Source: Pampus argenteus
Lineage: Eukaryota; Chordata; Actinopteri; Scombriformes; Stromateidae
NCBI GenBank assembly: GCA_036937835.1
Contig: CM072876.1
Coordinates: 19,962,001 to 20,026,000 of the forward strand
Direction: 5' to 3'
DNA length: 64,000 nucleotides
The notes below the pieces were generated by a model. That model was given only the letters and a program-made list of their open reading frames with translations, searched no databases and had not been told where the DNA came from. Both the position numbers and the translations under genes were made by a program. Positions 1 to 7,566 of this stretch are shown here, piece after piece (position 1 is the first letter of the stretch; each line of letters begins with the position of its first letter).

Positions 1-16
1 CACTGACGGGCCTGAA
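1..16 (-). promoter_or_regulatory. U2 proximal sequence element, truncated by window edge
   Basis: The window opens inside the PSE of a U2 gene whose transcribed part lies off the left edge (its first nucleotide would be about 49 bp to the left). The visible part, cactgacgggcctgaa, equals the PSE of every other U2 copy. Confidence 0.75.
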
Positions 17-546
17 CCTGGTGCAACAGGCAAGGGATAACGGGTCAAATAACCGCTAAAGATGCCGAACGACAGGCGGAGGAAGTGCAACAGAGTAGCG
101 CTAAACAAAGTTCCTTTAAGGGACCGGGTGCAGCGGCTCCTCCACTCTTCCCGCCCACGTGGTACATTCGGGACCGATGGGAAAGCAGTAGAGGCGTGGC
201 TGCTACAATGCAGCGCCGCCATGGAGACCGGTTGTTTCTGTCATTCACTGATTTCAGCGTTCACATGTGACAAAATGATCACGAGCGGGCCCTCTGCGAA
301 AGCGGCTCTATCCGCGGACTCTCCCTGCGCCGTACAAGCTTTACCGTCTCTACTCTAGACGGGAGCATAAGTGACAAAATGAACACCGTGTTGCATTAAA
401 GGAGACTTGAAGCTAGCGGCCGAGACCACAAAAGCGTTTGAATGAAAGGGTCATTTGCTCGTACACCTCCACGCGACGGGACGTCATTTTGCTAGCGGGG
501 CGGCCGCAGGTTCGAGCCACTGACGTGGCTTTCCTGTCCGGACACG

Positions 547-561
547 CTCACTATTGTTGAC
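547..561 (-). terminator. Possible U1 3' box
   Basis: On the minus strand the stretch GTCAACAATAGTGAG begins 14 nt after the inferred U1 3' end. Its place fits the 3' box that directs 3' processing of Pol II snRNAs (consensus GTTTN0-3AAARNNAGA), but the base match is loose. It recurs in every unit. Confidence 0.3.
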
Positions 562-574
562 ATTGCACGTATAA

Positions 575-738
575 CAAGGGGAGAGCGCGAACGCAGTCCC
601 CCACTACCACAAATTATGCAGTCGAGATTCCCACATTTGGGGAATTCGCAGAGGTCAGTCGGCCGGGGTGCAATGGCTGAGCCTCGCCCTGGGTGAACCA
701 CCTACTTGATCATGGTGTCTCCCCTGCCAGGTAAGTAT
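575..738 (-). ncRNA. RNU1: U1 snRNA
   Basis: U1 small nuclear RNA, which recognises 5' splice sites by base pairing in the spliceosomal U1 snRNP. The RNA begins ATACTTACCTGGCAGGGGAG, which includes the 5' splice-site-pairing ACTTACCTG. Stem-loop II has the U1A heptamer ATTGCAC. The Sm site is AATTTGTGG within GCATAATTTGTGG, and stem-loop IV has a TTCG loop. The 164-nt length is the usual vertebrate size, and the 3' end is set by length (CCCCTTG). Loop I reads GATCAAGTAG, two bases away from the human loop. This is the array consensus copy against which others are described. The (ACGC) tract upstream has 4 repeats. Confidence 0.97.
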
Positions 739-786
739 GACTTGGGGCCGCTTGATAGAAGGGAGTGGACTCCGGGTCAAACGGTT

Positions 787-804
787 CTCACTGACGGTGC
801 TGAA
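787..804 (-). promoter_or_regulatory. U1 proximal sequence element (PSE)
   Basis: The plus-strand sequence ctcactgacggtgctgaa lies at -49 to -66 from the U1 start. It matches 16 of 18 bases of a block at -47 to -64 of U2, while the rest of the two promoters is unlike. This is the position where SNAPc binds the PSE of vertebrate Pol II snRNA genes; there is no TATA box. The same block lies 49-66 bp beyond the high-coordinate end of every U1 copy listed here. The PSE role is inferred from position and sharing. Confidence 0.75.
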
Positions 805-866
805 TGCACAAACAGCACATCACGTATGAGCAGAGGCGGAGCCAACGAACCCTCTGACTGACGCGT

Positions 867-882
867 ACGCACGCACGCACGC
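867..882. repeat. (ACGC)4 microsatellite in U1 upstream spacer
   Basis: The tetranucleotide tract follows gacgcgt at about -130 from U1. Its copy number varies from 3 to 6 between units: 3 at 19121, 5 at 20565, 6 at 60612. This accounts for most of the 4-bp steps in unit length. Confidence 0.9.
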
Positions 883-1012
883 ACCGAGTTAACACCGTCT
901 TTGCCAAACATTTCGGTGTACTGTGAATATGTCGGTAAGAGGATAAGAAAAGGCACAAGGGGCTCTATGGCCCTAACCTGACCCTTTTGATCTCCACTGC
1001 CGTTTGCTTTGG

Positions 1013-1022
1013 ATGCATAAAT
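1013..1022 (-). promoter_or_regulatory. Possible U1 distal element (spaced octamer-like)
   Basis: The sequence atgcataaat at about -275 to -284 from U1 has the ATGC and AAAT half-sites of the Oct1 octamer, split by two bases. Distal sequence elements of vertebrate snRNA genes usually lie near -200 to -280 and often contain an octamer. Units near 49185, 62214 and 63664 have attc in place of atgc, breaking the first half-site. Confidence 0.3.
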
Positions 1023-1145
1023 GTACGGAAATTACAGGAATTGGATCTATTTTATTGCCCAGCATCAGCATAACGTACCTCACCCGGAACATTCACAGTC
1101 ACGCGCTCAGCAAGTCAGCCGCAGGCTGTGAGTAACATAGAGCTT

Positions 1146-1164
1146 GAAAGTAAACTTCACTTTC
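1146..1164. other. Short inverted repeat 3' of U2
   Basis: GAAAGT and ACTTTC form a perfect 6-bp inverted repeat around a 7-nt loop, 50-68 nt beyond the U2 3' end. It is kept in every unit. Any role in 3' processing or termination is speculative. Confidence 0.3.
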
Positions 1165-1213
1165 GCCTCGATTCAGCCCGACGCTGTTGCTTTTACTTTC
1201 ACATAGTCAGAGG

Positions 1214-1363
1214 GATGCACCGTTCCCGGAAGCACTGCAATACCGGGTCGATGCGTGGAGAGGATGGAGCAAGCCCCTGTTCCATCTCCCTGCTTCAAAA
1301 ATCAATTTAATATATGGTCCCCGGGTAGGGGACGTATCAGATATTAAACTGATAAGAACAGAT
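1214..1363 (-). pseudogene. RNU2: U2 snRNA 3' fragment, split by element A
   Basis: Contains U2 nucleotides 38-187 directly joined to the 3' end of element A. The other half (nt 1-26) is at 6919-6944, and nt 27-37 are missing. The copy differs from the array consensus by gatgcacc at its very 3' end and gaggatgg (C to T) near 1261. It is separated from its promoter by 5.5 kb and cannot yield functional U2. Confidence 0.95.
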
Positions 1364-1382
1364 TTTTTTCTTTTGAAAGAAA

Positions 1383-1388
1383 TTTATT
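1383..1388 (-). terminator. Element A polyadenylation signal AATAAA
   Basis: AATAAA on the element sense strand lies about 20 nt before the element's 3' end, the usual spacing for Pol II polyadenylation. The equivalent is present in elements B, C and D. It suggests the element RNA is a polyadenylated mRNA, unlike the snRNAs around it. Confidence 0.55.
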
Positions 1389-1834
1389 GTCACTCAGTTC
1401 AGTTATACTTCATCAAAATTTGGTACAAATTTTCTTGAAAATAAATATATTCTGTAAAACAGTCACAAACAATAAAAACAATAGTTTTAAGAAGTGTCAG
1501 AGTCAATTTTTTCCAAGTAAAATACTGTACAAGTGTTGAGTGTCCTATTTCAAGTTTTTAAAAGTTTATTGCATTTATTAAAATGCTCTCTTCAGAGTCA
1601 GTTTTTGTGCAGGAGCGCAATGAGTCCCTAACCAGGCAAAAACTCATTTTGCTCTCCCGAACAGCAGGCCTCTCGGGGTTCTTTGGTGGTGCTCAGTGGA
1701 GATCCCCGCCCTATTGCTCCTTCCCACCTGCCTCACCCGGAGAGCCAGGCCGCCGCTGCTTTGACCCTTTTGCGTGGAGCTCCGGCTCCTTCCTCCGAAT
1801 GGGCACAGAGGCGATTCTTCTTTGTGGCTGTGTC

Positions 1835-4800
1835 CTAGGCCCTTTGGACCGTCGCTGCGGCCATCTGGATCACAGCCACCGGGGGGATCTGCGTGTGCTT
1901 CCTTGCCAGCAAGTTCCTGGAGGTCCATATGGCGTCTTTGATGGCGGCAAGGGTGAGCCACTGCTTTGCAAAGTCATTCTTTTTCATTTTTGTTTGGCTC
2001 ACCCCATAAAGCACCAGTTGTGCTGTGAGGACCTCCCTCGCTGGCAAGTACGGGAATTTCATGGAGCCGGCCATTGTCCACTGGTCTGCGGCAGCGCTGC
2101 AATCCCAGAGAAGGTGCCTCACCGACTCGGGCCCGCCACAACCCGGTCGGGGGCATGTTGAGGACTTCGACATGCCCCGGGAATGCATAACGGACCTGAC
2201 TGGGAGGATCTCGTGAGCCACCATCCACGACAGGTCCCGGAGTCTGTTCGGAAGAGCAGGATGGTTCACGTTGCGCCAAACTGTTGAGGGCTCGCCCAAT
2301 GCGAGCCCGCGCACTGGACTCACTGGTTCTCGCTCCTGCACAACAGTAAGAAGAGAGCGATGGTTAGTTAAAACCTGCAGTTCTTCCTGCTCAAGTTTAA
2401 AATGCTTTAAAAATATCTGTATAAAAGCATAAGCTGGGGGCAGGCTAAAAGACACGGGTACTTTAAGATCAGTGGGTAAAATCCTCAATTTTCTTAGGTA
2501 AGACCCCATCCAGAAACGCGACATTGCTGTGGTCTTGGGGTTTCTGGATGGGTCTGTGGCATGTGTGATGTGCAGCGTGGTGTATCTGCTTCCTAGAAAC
2601 AAATACAGGTCAGGCACTCCTTTTCCTCCTTTCACTTTTGGTTTCTTCATCACATCCCTCCTCAGTCTTTCCCACTTGGAGCCCCACAGAAAGTAAAATA
2701 TGGCTCGGTCCAGGTCTAAAAGCACTTTCCTAGGAGGGGTAAAAACAGAACTGATGAGTAAAAGCAAAGGTAAAATCACTGCTTTTAGGATTAAAACCTT
2801 TCCTTCAATGGTCAGTCCTCTAAGTCCCCAGTATCCTAGTCTCTGTCTAACTTTCCCTACCACGTCTGGCCAGTTTGTTCTACCTCCTCCCTCCCTGTCG
2901 AATTTGACCCCAAGTATTTTCTGGTCATTTTGAGTTATAGTCAGGGGGAGTCCCGTTGTCTCAGTCGCTGTCCACGGGCCGTAAAATTGAGCTTGGGTCT
3001 TGCTTCTGTTCAGTTTTGACCCAGAGGCTCGTCCGAACCAGTCAGTTAGGTCCAGTGTCCTGTTGACAGATAAAAGGTCAGTGCATAAAATGTTGACGTC
3101 GTCCATATATAAAACACATTTTGTCACGAGTCCCCCGCTCCCTGGGATTCCCAGGCCATTGATCCGTTGGTCCCTTCTCAAGATCTGTGCCAGTGGTTCT
3201 ATGCAGGTTACGTAGAGGAGAGCAGATAAAGGGCAACCCTGACGGACCCCGCAGTTAACACTCACTGCTTTTGTCAGATGCCCATTAACAAGAAATTTAC
3301 TGCTAATGCCCTGGTATAGCAGTCCCACCCATGTCATAAACCTCCCTGCAAAGCCCATTTTTTGCAGTACCCGGAAAAGGTACTGGTGCGAGACCCGATC
3401 GAAGGCTTTCTCAAAGTCTAAATTCAGGACTATTAGCCGAATGTTTCTATCTCTCGCATAACAGATGGTGTCTCTGATCAGCACGAGGCTGTCCGTGATC
3501 TTCCTCCCGGGGATGGCACAGGCTTGGTCCGGGTGAATCACCTCTTCTAAAAACAAAGACATACGTGATGCTAAAAGTTTACTAAAAAGCTTGCAGTCAT
3601 AGTTTAAAAGTGTGATAGGTCTCCAGTTCTTCAGGTCAGTCTCGTCTTTATTCTTATGAAGAAGAGTCACTATCCCTACTCGAAAACTCTCGGGAAGTCG
3701 GTCAAGTCGCTCAAATTCCATAAAAACAGCAAGTAAGTCAGGTGCTAAAATGTCCCAAAAAGTCAAATAAAATTCAACGGGAAGTCCGTCTTGTCCCGGG
3801 GACCTCCCTTTCTTAAAACTGTTGATGCACTTATTTAACTCTGGAATAGTAAAATCTTGGGTTAAAAGCACACTGTCACTTACCGTTTTGTCAATTAAAT
3901 TTAAAACTTCTGTAATGGTGTCTGTATCAGTGGGTTTTTCTTGGTAGAGTGTCCCATAAAATTGTTCCACTGTTTGCTTTATTTCTTCTGTTGTATCAAC
4001 TGTGCACCCATTTTCTTTTGTTAGTTTTAAGATCCCCCCCCTTTTGTTAACAATTTTCTTAAAAAAATACCTGGTGCACTTTTCCCCCTCCTCAGTTTCC
4101 TGTTCTCTGCTCCTTAAGATGACACCCTTACTTTTAACTTCTGCTAAAACCGACATCTCTGTTTTAATTTCTTTGATTTCTGCATTAAAATCCACCCCTT
4201 GTTGGTTTAGTTTAAAATAGCGCTGTAGTCTTTTTTGCAGTCCCATCATGCGTTTGTTTTCTTTATTCTTTTTCCTTTTTCCTGCTTGCCTAAACAAAGT
4301 CTGGGTCCTTTCCTTCACCATTTCCCACCAGTGTGCACGTGTGTCGTATAAGTCTTGAAGGGTCTGCCACTCTTTGTACTGCTCCCTGTACTGTCTGACT
4401 AGGTCCTTGTCATCTAAAAGGGAGCAGTTGAGTTTCCACAGACCGCTTCCTGATGTCACACCCGATGAGAGTGATAGCGTGCAGGAAAGCATCAGGTGAT
4501 CCGAAAAGAAAACAGGGGTTAATCTAGCATCGGTTGGAGGACAATCCCGTGTAAAAACATAATCTATGCGAGAGGCTCTGGTGCCATCACCACTGAACCA
4601 GGTGAAGCCGTCCTCTCTGGGATGCATGGTTTTAAAACAGTCCTGTAGTTTAAAATCCTTGCATAAATTCTGCAATAAAACCGATGTTTTATCAAGTTTA
4701 AAATCATCCCCTACTCTTTTTCTGTCTTTATTACTTAAAATACAATTAAAATCACCCCCGGCAACTATAGGTGCCCTACCTAGCATGTGGAACTGCAATT

Positions 4801-5209
4801 CTTCTAAAAGTTCATACCTGTCATTCTTTTCGTTAGGTCCGTAGATATTTAAGAGGTTAAAATCCTGTCCCATAAAAGTCAGATGTGCTAAAAGTGCTCG
4901 GCCGTCTCTCACCACAGTGCTACCTTTCACCAGAACTTGAGGATTTTTTATTAAAATGGCCACTCCATCATTTTTGTTTTGGTTAGATCCGCTCCATATT
5001 GATGTTTGTGGCCACCTCTCCTCCCATTGTCTGTAATGTGATAAAAAGGGTAGGCCACATTCCTGTAATAAAAACACATCTGACTTGAAAGAGCTAAGAA
5101 AGGATAAAACACTCTGGGCTCTAACTCTCGACTTCACACTTCTCACATTGATGGTTGAGAAGGTGAGTGTCATGAGAATGGTTAAAAATGGGATAACAGG
5201 TATGAACAT
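1835..5209 (-). CDS. Element A ORF2: APE endonuclease and reverse transcriptase, shortened C-terminus
   Basis: This 1124-residue polyprotein nicks the U2 target and copies element RNA onto it (target-primed reverse transcription). The N-terminal APE domain (about 13-245) shows the usual residues: N21, E50 in LLQEC, D153 and N155 in GGDFN, D216 in SRIDY, D237/H238 in SDH. The RT domain (about 500-760) has NWRPI at 528-532, LDFEKAFDRV with D598, GVRQGCPLS at 654-662 and YMDD at 701-704. A C-X4-C-X7-H-X4-C motif (C1019, C1024, H1032, C1037) closes the protein. A 20-bp deletion at 1840/1841 brings a TAG directly after VQRA, so 48 residues present in C and D are missing. The start is the first ATG, 51 bp after ORF1; Met13 is an alternative just before the APE fold. 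Confidence 0.93.
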   Translation of the reverse strand: MFIPVIPFLTILMTLTFSTINVRSVKSRVRAQSVLSFLSSFKSDVFLLQECGLPFLSHYRQWEERWPQTSIWSGSNQNKNDGVAILIKNPQVLVKGSTVVRDGRALLAHLTFMGQDFNLLNIYGPNEKNDRYELLEELQFHMLGRAPIVAGGDFNCILSNKDRKRVGDDFKLDKTSVLLQNLCKDFKLQDCFKTMHPREDGFTWFSGDGTRASRIDYVFTRDCPPTDARLTPVFFSDHLMLSCTLSLSSGVTSGSGLWKLNCSLLDDKDLVRQYREQYKEWQTLQDLYDTRAHWWEMVKERTQTLFRQAGKRKKNKENKRMMGLQKRLQRYFKLNQQGVDFNAEIKEIKTEMSVLAEVKSKGVILRSREQETEEGEKCTRYFFKKIVNKRGGILKLTKENGCTVDTTEEIKQTVEQFYGTLYQEKPTDTDTITEVLNLIDKTVSDSVLLTQDFTIPELNKCINSFKKGRSPGQDGLPVEFYLTFWDILAPDLLAVFMEFERLDRLPESFRVGIVTLLHKNKDETDLKNWRPITLLNYDCKLFSKLLASRMSLFLEEVIHPDQACAIPGRKITDSLVLIRDTICYARDRNIRLIVLNLDFEKAFDRVSHQYLFRVLQKMGFAGRFMTWVGLLYQGISSKFLVNGHLTKAVSVNCGVRQGCPLSALLYVTCIEPLAQILRRDQRINGLGIPGSGGLVTKCVLYMDDVNILCTDLLSVNRTLDLTDWFGRASGSKLNRSKTQAQFYGPWTATETTGLPLTITQNDQKILGVKFDREGGGRTNWPDVVGKVRQRLGYWGLRGLTIEGKVLILKAVILPLLLLISSVFTPPRKVLLDLDRAIFYFLWGSKWERLRRDVMKKPKVKGGKGVPDLYLFLGSRYTTLHITHATDPSRNPKTTAMSRFWMGSYLRKLRILPTDLKVPVSFSLPPAYAFIQIFLKHFKLEQEELQVLTNHRSLLTVVQEREPVSPVRGLALGEPSTVWRNVNHPALPNRLRDLSWMVAHEILPVRSVMHSRGMSKSSTCPRPGCGGPESVRHLLWDCSAAADQWTMAGSMKFPYLPAREVLTAQLVLYGVSQTKMKKNDFAKQWLTLAAIKDAIWTSRNLLARKHTQIPPVAVIQMAAATVQRA

Positions 5210-5260
5210 TTTTAAGACTATAAAGCAATTAAAACTTTCAGATTTCTAAAAAATAAGTGG

Positions 5261-6583
5261 TTAAGAAATTTCTTGTGAATGGAGCTCCTCCTTCACTCCT
5301 AGGGGAGAAGGGTGAAGGGATTGAGCTGCATTCCCCTCTCGGACTCTCGGGGTTGGCCTCTGCTTCAATGCTGCATTTAATTTTGAGTCTTTTGGGGTTG
5401 ATTGTAGAGCTATGGTTAAGAAAGAGACGTCATTTGGTGAGCTGGAGGGAAAGATTCTGGACTCCTCCTCAGATGAACTATCTGAGAGAGTCCTCATCCT
5501 TCCCCTCTTCTCTGAGACTACTGGAGACTCAGAGGACAGTTCTGATGCCGGCCTCTTTGTTTGCTGGGTGTCGGAGAGGGGGGCATCCTCGCTATCATCC
5601 TGTGTTTGGATTTCGTCACATTCTGGGGTAGCTCCGCCCTCTGCCTGCATTTCATTAGAACTCTCCATTGGTGGGGCTGTTGCAGGCCCCTCCTCTTCTC
5701 CCCTCTCACCTGATCCCTCTCCTCCAATCATAGGATTTGGAGGGAGATTTGAATTTACTGGCCCCGCCTCTTCCAATAGCTCGTGAATTACCTTCACTTG
5801 TTCATCATTTTTTCCTTTTTCTGTCTGCCGTGCTGCCTTGAGTTTGTTGGCAAATGACTTTGGGCAATCTCTAAAGAGGTGGTTTGTTTCCCCACAAAGA
5901 TTACACCTTCTGCCATTGGTACATTCCTCAAAAGTGTGACCAATTTCTCTACATTTTCCACAAACAATTTCTTGGCACGCTTCTGCCAGGTGCCCGTGCT
6001 TGCCACACTTGCGACAAAGCTTGGGCTGACCCTGGTAGTGAATGTAGCCCCTGTTTTCACCCAGAACTATCATTGATGGAAGGTGCTTCAGGCCCTGGAA
6101 GCCTTGGGGGTCCTGCCATTGTTGGATGGGAACCCTCCAAGCACAATTCCAGATGCCGTCTTCATCCTTCACTTTGGTAGCCTGGCCTTTTACAGTGCAG
6201 TATCTACCCAGCCACAAACAAATGTCATCTGCATTCACGGTTTCATTGAACATTCTGACAATAACTGTTTTTAAAGTATTGTCAGTCAACTTCTCAACAT
6301 TAAATGCAGAAAACTGGGGTTTTACATTCTCATACTTTGTCCAGAACTCCTTCAACAGCACAGCAGATCGAAAACTCACGTCAAAACCTTTGTTAAAAGG
6401 CAGTGTCATGATACAATTAATTTCATCCGGTTTAAACTCGAGGGCTTTTTGGATAAGTTTCCTGGAGAAGTCAAGCCTCGACATCCCCAGGAGCTTTCCA
6501 TCTTTTTCAATAAATAAAAATCGGACACTGTGGTGCCTCCGCATGCCGGCATGGCTGGCCGACATGGTGGAGGCACCACACAA
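5261..6583 (-). CDS. Element A ORF1: nucleic-acid-binding protein with three CCHC zinc knuckles
   Basis: This 440-residue protein probably coats element RNA in the retrotransposition particle. Three consecutive C-X2-C-X4-H-X4-C knuckles lie at residues 190-203, 208-221 and 227-240. The N-terminal part (about 15-165) may be an RNA-binding fold as in other zinc-knuckle ORF1 proteins, but I cannot confirm this by eye. The C-terminal 200 residues are acidic and rich in S, E and P, and look disordered. The start used is the first in-frame ATG; Met7 or Met14 are possible. The stop is 51 bp before ORF2, suggesting reinitiation or a separate mechanism for ORF2. Confidence 0.9.
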   Translation of the reverse strand: MCGASTMSASHAGMRRHHSVRFLFIEKDGKLLGMSRLDFSRKLIQKALEFKPDEINCIMTLPFNKGFDVSFRSAVLLKEFWTKYENVKPQFSAFNVEKLTDNTLKTVIVRMFNETVNADDICLWLGRYCTVKGQATKVKDEDGIWNCAWRVPIQQWQDPQGFQGLKHLPSMIVLGENRGYIHYQGQPKLCRKCGKHGHLAEACQEIVCGKCREIGHTFEECTNGRRCNLCGETNHLFRDCPKSFANKLKAARQTEKGKNDEQVKVIHELLEEAGPVNSNLPPNPMIGGEGSGERGEEEGPATAPPMESSNEMQAEGGATPECDEIQTQDDSEDAPLSDTQQTKRPASELSSESPVVSEKRGRMRTLSDSSSEEESRIFPSSSPNDVSFLTIALQSTPKDSKLNAALKQRPTPRVREGNAAQSLHPSPLGVKEELHSQEIS

Positions 6584-6700
6584 TCTAAAAGATATAACAA
6601 GCTAAAAATCCTTTAAAATGTCTAAAAAATACAAGACTAAAAGCTCAATAAATAGATATAAAATGCTGAGACGTACAAAAAAGATAGATAGAAAACAGGG

Positions 6701-6708
6701 CTTACCTG
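6701..6708 (-). promoter_or_regulatory. Consensus 5' splice site in element 5' UTR
   Basis: The element sense strand reads CAGGTAAG, fully complementary to the U1 5' end. Downstream, before ORF1, are T-rich stretches ending in TTTTTTAG, ATTTTTAG and TCTTTTAG, so a 5' UTR intron of about 100 nt is possible. The site is kept in B (15067-15074), C (35094-35101) and D (46437-46444). Use is unproven. Confidence 0.4.
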
Positions 6709-6851
6709 GTCGACTTTGGCCTGGAAAGTTGTTAATTCCAGCAGAGTACGGATAAATTATCCTCTGGGCAAATGGATTTCTATTTACTAAAGATTTGCAA
6801 CTATAAGAAAGTTGAAATACTTTAGACAAGAAATGAGTGGGCTTTCCTCCC

Positions 6852-6906
6852 TAAACACTGACAGCAACTGGTGCCACAGCAGGCAGCAACTACCATCAAT
6901 AACAGG
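6852..6906 (-). promoter_or_regulatory. U2-promoter-like segment at the 5' end of element A
   Basis: Plus-strand blocks cactgac (6856), ctggtgccacag (6868) and tcaataac (6896) match cactgac, ctggtgcaacag and tcaaataac of the U2 PSE region in the same order and orientation with similar spacing. Same in B, C and D. It may be an acquired PSE or an old captured promoter fragment; chance similarity is not excluded. Confidence 0.45.
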
Positions 6907-6918
6907 AGGTGATCGCAG

Positions 6919-6944
6919 TCTTAGCCAAAAGGCCGAGAAGCGAT
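6919..6944 (-). pseudogene. RNU2: U2 snRNA 5' fragment (nt 1-26) upstream of element A
   Basis: The first 26 nt of U2 are kept with an intact promoter (PSE at 6991-7008) and run straight into the element 5' end. U2 promoter transcripts would therefore be U2-element chimeras. Confidence 0.93.
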
Positions 6945-7566
6945 ACCGTGAAGCTGCAGCAGGCGGGAGGGGGTTCTCCGCACAGCCGCCCTCACTGACG
7001 GGCCTGAACCTGGTGCAACAGGCAAGGGATAACGGGTCAAATAACCGCTAAAGATGCCGAACGACAGGCGGAGGAAGTGCAACAGAGTAGCGCTAAACAA
7101 AGTTCCTTTAAGGGACCGGGTGCAGCGGCTCCTCCACTCTTCCCGCCCACGTGGTACATTCGGGACCGATGGGAAAGCAGTAGAGGCGTGGCTGCTACAA
7201 TGCAGCGCCGCCATGGAGACCGGTTGTTTCTGTCATTCACTGATTTCAGCGTTCACATGTGACAAAATGATCACGAGCGGGCCCTCTGCGAAAGCGGCTC
7301 TATCCGCGGACTCTCCCTGCGCCGTACAAGCTTTACCGTCTCTACTCTAAACGGGAGCATAAGTGACAAAATGAACACCGTGTTGCATTAAAGGAGACTT
7401 GAAGCTAGCGGCCGAGACCACAAAAGCGTTTGAATGAAAGGGTCATTTGCTCGTACACCGCCACGCGACGGGACTTCATTTTGCTAGCGGGGCGGCCGCA
7501 GGTTCGAGCCACTGACGTGGCTTTCCTGTCCGGACACGCTCACTATTGTTGACATTGTACGTATAA

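Larger units (their letters stand above)
1..574 (-). other. U1-to-U2 spacer (U2 promoter side), representative
   Basis: This non-coding spacer of about 622 bp in full separates U1 (3' end) from the next U2 promoter. It holds the PSE, a CACGTG E-box at 156-161, an E2F/GC-like ttcccgcc at 148-155, the SPH-like block at 202-217, a GACGTCA CRE-like site near 480-486 and a NotI-type gcggccgc near 501-508. Open frames here (for example 62-358, 45-248) recur in every unit and show no known domain; I do not call them genes. The same layout recurs in every unit. Confidence 0.7.
739..1213 (-). other. U2-to-U1 spacer (U1 promoter side), representative
   Basis: This non-coding spacer of 475 bp lies between the 3' end of U2 and the start of U1. 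It holds the U1 PSE, the (ACGC)n microsatellite, a spaced octamer-like site, the U2 3' box and a short hairpin at 1146-1164. Apart from these I see no gene in it. The same layout recurs in every unit. Confidence 0.7.
1364..6918 (-). mobile_element. U2-specific non-LTR retrotransposon A (Tx1 clade, Keshi-like)
   Basis: A 5555-bp element lies in the same orientation as the U2 gene it occupies. In element order it has a 335-bp 5' UTR, ORF1 (5261-6583), a 51-bp gap, ORF2 (1835-5209), a 471-bp 3' UTR and a short A-rich tail (AAAAGAAAAAA) abutting U2 nt 38. There are no LTRs and no target-site duplication; instead 11 bp of target are lost. APE endonuclease plus RT with gag-like zinc knuckles and a U2 target fits the Tx1-clade family Keshi (recalled, not searched). 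It shares a 20-bp deletion near 1840/1841 with element B. Confidence 0.95.

Noticed and set aside
62..358. A 98-residue plus-strand open frame repeated in nearly every unit, containing gccgccatgg, which fits a strong translation-start context
   Set aside because: It lies in the U2 upstream spacer and has no recognisable domain. The start context is lost in class II units (gccgccattgggg), and its repetition only reflects the array. The same bases fit a YY1-like promoter core.
484..530. gctagc, gcggccgc and gaattc sites looking like a cloning polylinker or vector contamination
   Set aside because: The sites occur in the same place in nearly every unit, are spread over more than 100 bp and lie within the array sequence (gaattc is inside U1). 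They are natural parts of the repeat.
517..532. ggttcgagcc, resembling a tRNA B box
   Set aside because: No A box at the right distance, no acceptor stem and no cloverleaf around it; a chance match.
492..701. Minus-strand 69-residue open frame in every unit
   Set aside because: It runs through the U1 snRNA gene itself and is an incidental frame in non-coding RNA.
1128..1310. Plus-strand 60- and 83/106-residue open frames across U2
   Set aside because: They are antisense to U2 and its 3' flank, with no family signature.
4002..4844. Plus-strand open frames inside the elements (for example 4566-4844, 5257-5631, 6126-6605)
   Set aside because: They are opposite-strand shadows of ORF1 and ORF2, recurring at the same relative place in all four elements.
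1364..6918. Assignment to Utopia, the other U2-targeting retrotransposon lineage
   Set aside because: Utopia elements use a restriction-like endonuclease, as I recall. These copies have an N-terminal apurinic-type endonuclease with SDH and a Tx1-type layout.
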